A DNA stretch of 64,000 nt from positions 81,359,208-81,423,207 of the forward strand of contig NC_132911.1 of the NCBI RefSeq assembly GCF_047675955.1. The letters are read 5' to 3'. The translations under genes were made by a program, and so were the position numbers. Numbering within the stretch: the stretch's first letter is position 1; the number at the start of each line of letters is the position of its first letter. The notes beneath the pieces were generated by a model. The model did no database searches. It saw nothing but the letters and a program-made list of their open reading frames with translations, and was not told where the DNA came from. The stretch is from Chlorocebus sabaeus (taxonomy: Eukaryota > Chordata > Mammalia > Primates > Cercopithecidae). Shown here piece after piece: positions 12,026-21,709 of the stretch.

Positions 12026-14063
12026 ATAGACCCCAAGTGTTCAACTAAAAGACAGAGTTGAACATCTCTCACTTTAAATCAAAATTTAGAAATAATTATG
12101 CTTAGTGAGGAAGATATGTCAAAAGCTGTGATCGCCCAAAAGCCAGGCCTCTTGTGTCAAGTATCCGAGTTGTGAATGCAAAAGAAAAGCTCTTCAATGA
12201 AATTAAAAGTGATATTCTAGTGAATACATGAATAATAAAACAGTGAAACAGCTTCATTATTAATATAAAGAAAGTTTGAGTGGTCTGCATAGATCCAAGC
12301 AGCCACAACGTTCCCTTATGCTAAAGCCTAATCCAGAGCAAGGCTCTAACTCTCTTCAGTTCTGTGAAGGCTGAGAGGCATGGAAACTGCAGAAGGAAAA
12401 GTTTGAAACTGGCAGAGATTGGTTCATGAGTTTAAGGCAGAAAGTTGTCTCCATAACATAAAAGTAAAAGGTGAAGCAGCAAGTGCTGACGTAGAAGCGG
12501 CAGGAAGCTATCCAGAAATCCAGTTAAGATCATTGGTGAAGGTGGTTACATTACAGAGCAGATTTTTAATGCAGATAAAACAATCTTATATTGAAAGAAG
12601 ATGCAATCTAGGACTTTCAAAGCTAGAGAGGAGAAATTAATAGCTAGCCTCAAAGCTGATTCTCTTGTAAGGCGCTAATGATCTGGTTACTGTAAGTGGA
12701 AGCCAATGCTCATTTACCAATCTCAAAATCCTAAGGCTCTTAAGAATTTTGCTCACTCTACTCTGTCTGTGCTCTGGAAATGGAACAACAAAGCCTGAGT
12801 GATAGTACATGCATTTACAGCATGGTTTACTGAATATTTTAAGCCCATGTTTGAGAACTACTGCTTATAAAAATAAAAAGGTTCTGTCCAAGTTTAGTGG
12901 CTCACGTCTGTAATTCCAAAATGGGAGGCCAAGGCGAGTGGATCACTTGAAGTCAGGAGTTTGAGACCAGCCTGGCTAACATGGTGAAACCCCATCTCTA
13001 CTAAAAGTACAAAAATTACCTGGGTGTGGTGGCATGAGCCTTTCGTTCCAGCTACTCAGGAGGCTGAGGCAGGAGAATTGCTTGAACCTGGGAGGTGAAA
13101 GTTGCAGTGAGCCAAGATCGTGCCATTGTACTCCAGCCTGAGTGACAGAATGAGACTCCATCTCAAAACAAACAAACATTCTTTTCAAAATATTACTGCT
13201 TCTTGACAATAAACCTGGTCACCCAAGAGCTCTGATAGAAATGTGCAAGGAGAATACTGTTATTTTCATGCCTGCTAATACAACATCTATTCTGCAGCCT
13301 ATGGATTAAGGAGTAATCTAAACTTTCAATTCTTATTTAAGAACTACATTTCATGAGACTATAGCTGCCAGAGATAGGAATTTCTCCGATGGAACTGGGC
13401 AAAATCAATTGAAAACCTTCTGGAAAGGATTCACCATTCTAAATGTCATTAAGGATATTATGATTCATGGGATGAAGTCAAAATATTAACATGAACAAGA
13501 GTTTGAAAGAATTTGATTCTAACCCTCATGGATGACTTCAATGGGTTCAAAACTTCAATAGAGAAAGCAACTGCAAATGTGTTGGAAATAGCAAGAGAAT
13601 TAGAATTAGGAGTGGAGCCTCAAGATAAGACTGAATTGCTGCAATCTCATTATACAATTTGAACAAATGAGGACTTGCTTCTCATGATTGAGCAAATAAA
13701 GTGGTTTCTGAGATGAAATCCACTCCTGGTGAAGACACTGTGAATATTGCTGAAATGACAACAAAGGATTTAGGATATCCCATAAATTTAGTTGCTAAAT
13801 CAGGCAGATCTGAGAGTATTGACTTCAATTTTGGAAAAAGTTCTACTGTGGACAAAATGAACTCAGACAGCATCATATGCTACAGAGAAATTTTTCATGA
13901 AAGGAAGAGTTCATTGATGAGGGAAACTTCATTGTTGTCTTATTTTAAGTCATTGCCACAGCCACCCCAAACTTCAGCAATCACCTTTCTGATCAGTCTG
14001 CAACCATTAACCTGGAGGCGAAGCCCACTACCAGCGAACAAACTAAGACTCACTGAAGGCTGA
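12026..14063 (+). pseudogene. Tigger1 transposase remnant
   Basis: This is the decayed coding region of the pogo-type transposase. Intact relatives have an N-terminal CENP-B-like helix-turn-helix DNA-binding part followed by a DDE catalytic domain. Here the start codon position reads ATA (12026-12028). An in-frame stop follows soon after, and an Alu at 12886-13178 splits the frame. The longest surviving open stretches are 73 codons (12419-12640) and 120 codons (13701-14063). The latter is the C-terminal tail and ends close to where the intact protein ends. It cannot make a functional transposase. Confidence 0.85.
12886..13178 (+). mobile_element. Alu SINE inserted in Tigger1
   Basis: Sense Alu with both monomers and an (AAAC)n tail. 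The left end is eroded (CCAAGTTTAGTGGCTCACG). It interrupts the Tigger1 transposase remnant, so it is younger than that element. The host sequence resumes at 13179 with 'ATTCTTTTCAAAATATTACT', and remnants of a short flanking duplication (TTCT) are visible. The 77-codon minus-strand frame at 12976-13209 is antisense Alu. Confidence 0.93.
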
Positions 14064-14155
14064 GATGAAAGTTAGCAATTTTTGGCAATCAAGTATTTTT
14101 AAATTTGTGATACATACCTTGTTTTTTTAAACATAACATTATGTACACTTAATAG

Positions 14156-14211
14156 ACTGAAGTATAGTGTAAACATAACTTTTACTGAAGTACAGTGTAA
14201 ACATAACTTTT
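14156..14211. repeat. Two-copy tandem duplication, period 28 bp, in the Tigger1 end
   Basis: The motif ACTGAAGTAYAGTGTAAACA and its continuation is present at 14156 and again at 14184. Tigger1 normally carries this segment once, so the second copy is a local duplication after insertion. Confidence 0.85.
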
Positions 14212-14404
14212 ATAGGCATTGGGAAATCAAAACATTTATGTGACTTGCTTTTATAAAACATTTGCTTTCTTGTGGTAGTCTGGCCCAAACCCACACTATC
14301 TCTGGGGTATGTATGCATAAGAGTCAATTGAATATTAAAAAAAATAAAACTGGTATATTCTTCATTAATCTTGGTAATCTGTCTCAATGGCTAAAACCAA
14401 TTAT

Positions 14405-14495
14405 CCATATTGTTATTAAACTCCCCAAGGGCAGAGACCATTACTTTTTTCTCTCTGTATATTCTCAGCATCTAATACAGTGTTCTGCATAATTA
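14405..14495 (+). repeat. L2 3'-end fragment, sense
   Basis: 'AAACTCCCCAAGGGCAGAGA' followed by 'CATCTAATACAGTGTTCTGC' is the L2 3' terminal signature in sense orientation. Confidence 0.75.
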
Positions 14496-15477
14496 GGCAT
14501 GGGTAACTGTTTACTCAAATGGACGGAGACAATTCTTCAAACCAAATATACGACAAATTTCTGATTGTTGTCCCATCAGGCATATCTAATGTGTCTACTT
14601 TTTCCAGAAATAGAAGTGCTTATTCATTCTATTGCAGTTTCCTGTTTCTGTTTCATTTTGATATATCAGGGTTTTTTTTTTTTCTCTTTTTAAATGATCT
14701 CACCCAGGATATACTTCGGCCAAATATATTGGACTTACTCTAAGAAATAGTAACACCAGTCATGAAATTTTTCTTGTGAATTATAATTTCATATTTCTTT
14801 CTTTACATGTAGAGATCAAATTAAAAATATTAATAAAGCTATAGTAAGACTTGTGACAGTCTGATAAATAATGAAGAATGTTTATTCTTTGTCCTGTATT
14901 CTATGTACTATAGTGTTGTATGTGGTAGAATCTATGAAATGGAAAATTAGAAAATTAAAACTCACAATAACTTTACAGAAAAAAAAATCTAAGGAAACAA
15001 CTGACAAGGTAATCTTTAATTTTTACAAAATATATTCATTAAATAAATTCCTCATAGCATTACTTTTCAGTATACTAGTAAATCACTCAGAAGCTTTTAG
15101 GACAGATGGGTCTAACATCCACCCGAAGATACCATAGATCCTGATAATTATAAAAGAATTCAGTTCACGCATAAACTGCTAAATGCGAGTGCCTTCTACT
15201 TTGAGAAAAAGGAAAATTCTTTCTGATGATATTTCAGGAGATTGGATTTTTCTACAAATTCAGATGAATTAGATACATTCTTAAAAGTAACTTATTCACA
15301 ACAGTTTGGTCTCACAGTTGATAACCATATAAACATAGTTGCATCCGTTTATCTAAATACATGTAGGAAATACATATGCTATTGGGTTGTTAACATTATT
15401 AGATAAATCATAGCATCCCAATCAAATAAAGATCAGAAATATATATGTTGGTAAGAGCTAGGCTTCCTAAAAGAGTA
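14496..15477. other. Unassigned AT-rich sequence
   Basis: No gene or repeat was recognised. The 74- and 88-codon frames here are AT-rich chance frames without motifs. Confidence 0.4.
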
Positions 15478-15700
15478 TCTGCAAATATTTATTGCCTCTT
15501 GCTATGTAGCAGTACCTTTGAAGATCATAGAGGGATGTAGCAGAAAACTAAACAGGCAAAATTTTCTTTTCCTTATGGAGCTTACATCAAACTAAAGAGA
15601 AAGATACAATATAAAATTATGTATCTCCATATGTGATGAATTTTCCAAGGGAAAAGCATGTTGTGTAGTAAAAGTGTATATAAAAAGAGCTTAAACTTGA
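15478..15700 (-). repeat. L2 3'-end fragment, antisense
   Basis: The plus strand reads 'AAATATTTATTGCCTCTTGC' and then 'CCTTATGGAGCTTACATCAA', the reverse complement of the L2 3' end. The match fades beyond about 15700. Confidence 0.7.
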
Positions 15701-16984
15701 CTGGAGAGTCTCCTTTAAAGGAAAAGTAATAATAATTCAGATATAAAGTACAAGAAGTGCTGTTTCTTCAGGGGTCATCCTGAATACTGCTAGAATGAAT
15801 ATTTCTTTTTTGTTTGGAAGTTGCTTGACGGTTATTGTCTCACATCCCTGACAAATGTTTAGATATCTGTTTTTAAAAATAAACTGCATAATATCCCATG
15901 TTGGAGATTGTAAAAGTGACTTTCAAACCCCTCTCTTTTTTCCATAGGAAAATAAATATTAGCCTCGGCATGTGGATTCTGTACAGATTTGCAAGTGTAG
16001 ACCAAAGAGTATTAACACAAATGGCAAGAAATATCTAAGAAAAGCTCATGAATGTTCATTACGAAACATGGTCAGATAGGTCTTCTCATCTTTTGAATAA
16101 ATAAAGCATATGAAAAACTGATGTATTAACCATATGAGTCAACATCACTCTAACCAGAAAAACTGTATATAGCCTTCACATGTACTGATTACGCAAAGGA
16201 AATACTACCAAAATTTGCATGTGACTAGTATGTAGAATAAACTTTTTATCAGTTTTTATTTTTCAAATGACTTAATTACATTGTATTTTGAAACCAGATT
16301 AAGTGTATTACCCATGATGGTATCTTTGCAAAAACAGTTGTCTTAAATTGGATTCTGAAATAGAGAGTTGTGTGTAAGTCTGTAGGGAGTGTTCTTGGGA
16401 AATACAGAAAGGTGGGACTGGGGAGGGGTGAGTCCAGCTAACTGCAATCTTGATGCTACAAAAGCATCAGCTGATCCTAGAGGAGCTCTGGAGTTGTCTC
16501 AAATTGAGGAAAAGAGACCCAGCCATTATATCTCCATGTCAGCCAGGCATTGGCTCCTGAAAGGGGTGATTAATCTTACACAATTCCCAGTGAGGAGTCT
16601 CAACTGGGAGATGTCAGCCATTTATAAATATTCCTAGCAGCTGGAGGATGGATGCTGATCCCTGCAGAGGGGATTTGGTGGAGCACTACATTGTTCTCTA
16701 GAATCGCATGCCATTATGAAATATAAAATCGAATTTAGAGGAAATTCTGTCACTTCAAATGCAAATACATCGCACGTATCAACGTTTTTTAATATTCAAA
16801 GTTCATGTCTCATTTACTTAGATTTCTACCATAAAAAGATTTGTCTAAAAATGTTAACTATTAAACACTCTCACCTATTAGTAATAAAACAACTTAGGAA
16901 ATTCATATTTAAGAAATAAAACATGCTAAATGGACAAAACTGATAGCATAATAACTAAAATTTAAAGGAGCAGACAATTTCATA
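15701..16984. other. Unassigned sequence with a GC-richer patch
   Basis: No gene was recognised. 16385-16690 is clearly richer in G and C than its surroundings (for example GGTGGGACTGGGGAGGGGTG). It has an 82-codon frame without known motifs. It could be a decayed LTR or unique sequence. I could not assign it. Confidence 0.4.
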
Positions 16985-17150
16985 AAGTGCTTTCACTTAA
17001 TAAAATATTATTTCATTTGGTACTCAAACAAAATACAGAATTTATGCAGTAATTTCCATTTTTATAATGAAGACATTGAAGCACAAGAAAATAAGGTGAC
17101 TTAACCAAGGTAAGTGACAGGAACTTGAATAAATCATGTATTTTGATATC
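16985..17150 (-). repeat. MIR SINE fragment, antisense
   Basis: 'ATAATGAAGACATTGAAGCA' and 'GGTGACTTAACCAAGGTAAG' are the reverse-complement MIR core, preceded by a degraded 3' end with 'CATAAAGTGCTTTCACTTAA'. Confidence 0.75.
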
Positions 17151-17499
17151 AGATAACCATGGGAAGTATTAATTTCCTTTGATACATAGTATTGAGGCAG
17201 AGGCAGGGCCAGTTGTATCAGGAGCCGAGTCTCTAAGTTTGTAGGTAGTCTGTTTCAATCTGTTGAATGTGAACACATTTTTAATGAACGCATATTCAGC
17301 TTAAATGTGCAAACCATAAAATCTAAATCTATCAATATTTTTAAAATGCCTTAAATATCAACTAGATAATATTAAAATTTCATATTAAGATAAGTTTGAT
17401 TTTTTTCAAAATCAATAAATTTTTCAGTCCCAAATTCTTAAAGACAGTTATGTCCAGTTAGCAGTAAGTTGATTATTATCATAGGCTTCAAAATGCTAA
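17151..17499. other. Unassigned sequence
   Basis: Nothing recognisable between the MIR and the L2 3' end. Confidence 0.4.
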
Positions 17500-17634
17500 C
17501 AACTGCTATTTGTATCTGCTAGGTAACACTGGCTGTCATAGGCACTGGAAAAACAGTGATTTAAAAAAGGAGTACCACTTTCTCTTCTCATAGAATTTAT
17601 ATCCTAGTGATAAAAATAGAAATAGAGAAGCTAT

Positions 17635-17943
17635 GGCCGGGCGCGGTGGCTCAAGCCTGTAATCCCAGCACTTTGGGAGGCCGAGACGGGCGGATCACGA
17701 GGTCAAGAGATCGAGACCATCCTGGCTAACACGGTGAAACCCCGTCTCTACTAAAAAAAAATACAAAAATCTAACCGGGCGTGGTGGCGGCGCCTGTAGT
17801 CCCAGCTACTCGGGAGGCTGAGGCAGGAGAATGGCGTGAACCCGGGAGGCGGAGCTTGCAGTGAGCTGAGATCCGGCCACTGCACTCCATCCTGGGCTAC
17901 AGAGCGAGACTCCGTCTCAAAAAAAAAAAAAAAAAAAAAAAAG
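17635..17943 (+). mobile_element. AluY SINE with Old World monkey-type bases
   Basis: This is the least diverged Alu in the window. The promoter region with the GGCCGGGCGCGG start is intact, as are both monomers, and there is a long uninterrupted A tail (about 17920-17942). Diagnostic-looking positions are CTCAAGCCTG in the left arm, GAGACGGGCGG, and GAGATCCGGCC in the right arm. To my recollection these characterise cercopithecoid AluY subfamilies and are not standard in human AluY. A near-perfect duplication with the core AAATAGARAAGCTA brackets it (about 17619-17633 and 17944-17957). Confidence 0.95.
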
Positions 17944-17997
17944 AAATAGAAAAGCTAGCTCGTGTGATGATTTGAGATGGTAGAAAAGGCTTTGAAA

Positions 17998-18318
17998 CAG
18001 GAGTCCACAAACACTGTTGTCCATTACTGGCCTGTAGCCTGTTAGGAACCAGGCCACACAGTAGGAGGTGAGCAGTGGGCAAGAGAGCATTACCACCTGA
18101 GCTCCACCTGCTGTCAGATCAGCAGCAGCATTAGATTCTCATAGGAGTGGGAACCCTATTGTGAACTGGGCATGCGAGGGATGTAGGTTGTGTGCCACTT
18201 ATGAGAATCTAATGCCTGCTGATCTGATGTAGAACAGTTTCATCCCCAAACCACACCCCTCACCAAAATTATCTTCCATGAAACTGGTCCCTGGTGTCAG
18301 TAAGTTTGGGGATCCCTG
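17998..18318 (+). mobile_element. hAT-Charlie nonautonomous DNA transposon (MER1-like)
   Basis: The ends are inverted: CAGGAGTCCAC at 17998 and GGGGATCCCTG at 18308-18318. The interior reads 'CTGTTAGGAACCAGGCCACA' and 'CATTAGATTCTCATAGGAGT', and the mirrored 'TTATGAGAATCTAATGCCTG', which I associate with the MER1 group of Charlie-derived elements. The length of 321 bp fits MER1B. Candidate 8-bp target duplications CTTTGAAA (17990-17997) and CTTCGACG (18319-18326) agree at five positions. No transposase is encoded. Confidence 0.85.
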
Positions 18319-19273
18319 CTTCGACGGACAAAAAGCGACAAAATAGAGTGGGTTGAGGAAGTGCTTTATTTTCCCTCTGAAAAGTAAATAGTTCAAATTG
18401 GACCCAAGTGATGAGAATTGGCCAACCATTCAGAGTTCTATGGGAAGAACACTCTAGAAAGAGAAAACAAGTACAACTTCTTTATATGGGGATGAGGTCG
18501 ATGTTATAGGAAAGTTTGATTGAATGTTTGGAACCTTTAGAATAAGAGGCTAGTGCTAGAGATGTAGCTTGGAAAGTAAACAAAGGCCAAATCAGGTTGA
18601 GCTTTGTGGACCATTTGAGAAAAAAAGAGTATGTTTTGCATTCCAATTCCAAAGAGAAGACATTGGACTTAGGCAAAGAAATAATATAATTTGATAATTC
18701 ATTTTAAAATATTACTTTACTTGCTTATTGGTGACTGGATTAAGAGAGTGCAAAACTTTTTGATATACTGATTATGTGAAATCTAAAGTCTTTTGTCAAG
18801 TATGTATTTGATTAACATTTATATCCTGATACATTGATCAAATTTATACCAAGCAAAATAAAATTAGCATATAAACACTTAAACTTATCAGTTCTACCAC
18901 AACTCAAATGAGAACAAAGTTAAAGTTATGAATTTCAGATTATTGTCTCTGTCTTTATTAAATGAAAACATACTCTGTGGACCTTCTACTGGAAAACATT
19001 TCCACTTTACCTATATTTTATGTACATAGAGTTTTATAAGAAATTTTATGGTATATTTGTGGCCAATATATAAACAGGGAAAAATTGTTTGCCAAAATGT
19101 ATTAATAACTTTCAAATTTCACAACAAATATTATTAACAAACTGCAAAGCACCAGGACATGTGGTGAGACTCAGATATATTAAGGTTAGTAGGCTCTTGC
19201 TATTGTTTTAACTTAGAGAATTCATCTATAAATTTTATATTGCAAGATTATTCTATAAGAATTTATCTGTGCT

Positions 19274-19327
19274 TTTAATTTTTTCATTTTGTGCACTGAC
19301 ATTAAGTTCTATGAATTCAAAATACAG
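19274..19327 (+). repeat. Copy A of a ~55-bp dispersed duplication
   Basis: TGCACTGACATTAAGTTCT and the adjoining bases recur at 21655-21709, immediately before the THE1 remnant, at roughly 80% identity overall by hand alignment. No known family matches. Confidence 0.75.
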
Positions 19328-19854
19328 ATCTATTTGTTCACTAAGTATGCAGTACCTACTTGAAAGATAATAGTATTTGATTAATAATTTGTAAATGAAT
19401 GAATAAATGAATAAAATGAAAGTGTAGCCTAATGGGGTAATGGTATTTTTCTTTAATCAACATATCTCAAAATCAGATTCCATTTATTGTATCAGTCTTG
19501 TATGCTAGGCTTTAAGTTTACCTTGTGGAGATAGTGTCCAGATAAGGAAGTTTATCCTCAGAGAAATTGGTATAACTATTCTGTTTAAACTTGATAATTT
19601 AGAATTTGCCACATAACACACCCTTCTTTGGGGAAATTTACAGTGCAATTTGGCTACAACATTTATTTTTTAATCTGCAATTACCATAACATAGCTTAAT
19701 GAAATTATTTTTTAGTTTAACACTTTTCCACTATGATATTTTTCTTTGTTTCTCATCCATTTTCATTAGATTTGTTCAATATTTTTTCTTGAAACCAATT
19801 TCAATTAATTCAAAATATTTTTCCTATTTTAAAACATTATTATTCACCAGAGCT

Positions 19855-19930
19855 TTTGGTCATGGTATGATAAATCAACATAAGTATACTGATTTGGTCA
19901 TGATATGATAAACCAACATAAGTACACTGA
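19855..19930. repeat. Two-copy tandem duplication, period 38 bp
   Basis: TTTGGTCATGRTATGATAAA and its continuation through AACATAAGTAYACTGA occurs at 19855-19892 and 19893-19930 with three transitions between copies. Confidence 0.9.
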
Positions 19931-20139
19931 ATTAAATACAACCTTGGTATTATGGTTATTTTACATCAATTTAAAATGTCAGATACATTTGCATTCTTTT
20001 CAGAATATTGAAGAGTATAGAGTTTCTTATCTTTACCTTAGAGAACGCCTTTGAGGGTCATATTGAGAACACTTTTCAAAGTTGAATTCAGTACTTAATA
20101 TCACACTGTATACTCTGCAGGGGTAGGGACTGCATTTTC

Positions 20140-20512
20140 TTGGGTTAGCAGTTTGCATACTTAGTAGAAGCCAAATTATAAATATTTTAGGCTTTGTAGG
20201 CCAAGAAGCAAAGTCAAGAATACTACGTAGGTTTTTATATAACAGAAGAGAAATAGATTTTGACAATATTCTTATTGATGACACTCAAAATATAACAACA
20301 GTAATGCATGAGTATTTTTTTTTTTTTGTAAGATAGGTCAACTAATGAGAATGGAGGTTTTTTGAGATGATATTTTCATTAATTGGGATTCAAAGTTAGT
20401 GTTCTCTATTACTAAATGATTACAAATGTTTGTTTGTAAAAAAACTTCTTAGCTTGTGGATCATACAAAAACAGAGACTGAAACGGTATGAGCTGTGGTT
20501 TGCCACCTTCTG
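20140..20512 (+). mobile_element. hAT-Charlie-type DNA transposon remnant
   Basis: The left end has GGTTAGCAGTTTGCATAC and the interior has AAATATTTTAGGCTTTGTAGG and TCAAGAATACTACGTAGG. The right end has GTGGATCATACAAAAACAG and CTGTGGTTTGCCACCTTCTG. This is the general text of the Charlie families whose ends read 'cagnggttggcaaac'. The exact family is not resolved and there is no coding capacity. Confidence 0.65.
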
Positions 20513-20867
20513 ATACATAGGAACAAGAGCAGATAGATTCAGGTAGACCAATCTCTCGTCATTACTGTTGCTACATCTTGTAAGTTTTTGCATGTTTTAT
20601 CTTTATTATCCAGTTCAAAATATTTTGTAAATTCTGATGTGACTCTCTTTAATCCGTGGAGGTTTTTATAAAGTATATTACTTATTTTTTAATTTTAGAA
20701 TTAACTTATTATTCAGTGTGATTTCATTGACATGAAATAAAATAATGTTCATTAAAACTCACATCTAATTAACTTCTTCACTGTCTTCAAGATTCCTTGT
20801 TATCAATTTTAGGAAGTATGACTTCTGCTTTTTAAACTGATTTTTAAGATAAAATCAAATTCATTTT
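20513..20867. other. Unassigned AT-rich sequence
   Basis: Nothing recognisable. Confidence 0.4.
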
Positions 20868-21215
20868 AATGAACCATGGGAGTGCAAGTATCTCTTTGAT
20901 ATCCAGTTTTCAATTATTTTGGTAAATACCCAGAAGTGGAACTGCTGAATCATATGGTTGTTCTCCTCTTAATTTTTTGAGGACCACTCATACCACTTTT
21001 CTTAGCAACTGCAACCTTTTACATTTTCAACAACAGCACACAAGGTTCCCCGTTCCTTTACATTCTTGCCAACACTTGTTTTTTTTATATTTTTTGGTAG
21101 CAGGTGTGCAGTAATATCTCATTGTGGTTTTGATTTGGATTTTCCTGATGATCGGTGATGTTGAGTACCTTTGTACTCTCATGTTCATTGCAACATTGCT
21201 CACGATAGCCATGAT
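20868..21215 (+). repeat. L1 fragment with 5' inversion, old
   Basis: 20868-21171 is antisense L1 ORF2 (for example 'AAATACCCAGAAGTGGAACT' and 'AATATCTCATTGTGGTTTTG'), covering roughly codons 1195 down to 1105. 21172-21215 is sense ORF2 ('CATGTTCATTGCAACATTGC'), beginning again near codon 1195. The two pieces meet at almost the same L1 coordinate, the expected product of twin priming in a plus-oriented insertion. The sense part is cut off after about 45 bp and no 3' UTR or A tail follows, so the 3' end was later lost. Confidence 0.7.
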
Positions 21216-21654
21216 CCACTTTTTTCCAAAATTTTTCTAAATTTCACTGCAATTCATTATTTTTAAGTATGAGTTTTTAAAATATAATCCCCATTTGCCT
21301 TAGTCTTATATTCTAACTTTCTTGATCATGTTAAGAAAACAACAATAAAAAAGCAGTATTTGTTAGCAACAATTACCTCTTAAACATAGTTCAGAGCATG
21401 CCTTTTCCCAGCACATAACTATCATTTGCTAGTTTTCCATATGTTGGCATAGGACTTTGCTTGCAAGTGTCACACAGGGACTCAGATTGACAGAGCAACA
21501 ACTATCTGTATAATTTTTCAACAGGGCACACAGTTATTTAAATTTTATATCTCATTTATAAAATGAAGGGTTGCAATGAGATCATTTGTAAACATTTGAT
21601 CCCCGAGACATTAATTACTAGATTAATGTCATAAATTACCTGGTCTCAGGTAGC
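21216..21654. other. Unassigned AT-rich sequence
   Basis: Nothing recognisable between the L1 piece and the duplicated sequence next to THE1. Confidence 0.4.
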
Positions 21655-21709
21655 TCTTTTTAAATTTGCATTTGGTGCACTGACATTAAGTTCTCCGGAT
21701 TCAAAATGC
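21655..21709 (+). repeat. Copy B of the ~55-bp dispersed duplication
   Basis: Resembles 19274-19327 (shared TGCACTGACATTAAGTTCT and ATTCAAAATRCAG). It ends exactly where the THE1 remnant starts, so it marks the breakpoint that removed the 5' LTR. Confidence 0.75.

Larger units (their letters stand above)
11602..14315 (+). mobile_element. Tigger1 DNA transposon (pogo/Tc1-mariner), near full length
   Basis: The element spans from a degraded terminal repeat at 11602 (GACATACCTC) to the matching end GGTATGTATG at 14306-14315. The left end abuts the TA dinucleotide at 11600-11601 expected of this superfamily. Without the Alu at 12886-13178 the length is about 2.41 kb, close to the roughly 2.4 kb of intact Tigger1. 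The end region with 'TAATAGACTGAAGTATAGTG' and 'AAACATAACTTTTATAGGCA' is diagnostic. The transposase reading frame is broken by many stops and frameshifts, so this is a dead fossil. No transposase-supplied mobility remains. Confidence 0.9.
17500..18760 (-). repeat. L2 LINE, antisense, interrupted by AluY and a hAT element
   Basis: The 3'-terminal L2 text is at 17500-17625 (reverse complement, with 'CATAGAATTTATATCCTAGT'). The more internal part resumes at about 18340-18760 with 'GGCCAAATCAGGTTGAGCTT', 'GTGGACCATTTGAG' and 'ATTGGTGACTGGATTAAGAG', matching the usual L2 3' UTR order in antisense. The AluY and the MER1-like transposon sit between the halves, so the L2 is oldest. No open coding segment of the L2 reverse transcriptase remains. 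Confidence 0.75.
18761..20139. other. Unassigned AT-rich sequence
   Basis: No gene was recognised. It contains one copy of a short dispersed duplication (19274-19327) and a 38-bp tandem duplication (19855-19930), both listed separately. 20085-20139 may be a trace of a sense L2 3' end ('GTAGGGACTGCATTTTCTTG'). Confidence 0.4.

Noticed and set aside
17635..18760. L2 disruption as evidence of a processed gene copy
   Set aside because: All inserted sequence is accounted for by an AluY and a hAT element. No exon-like or coding sequence is present.
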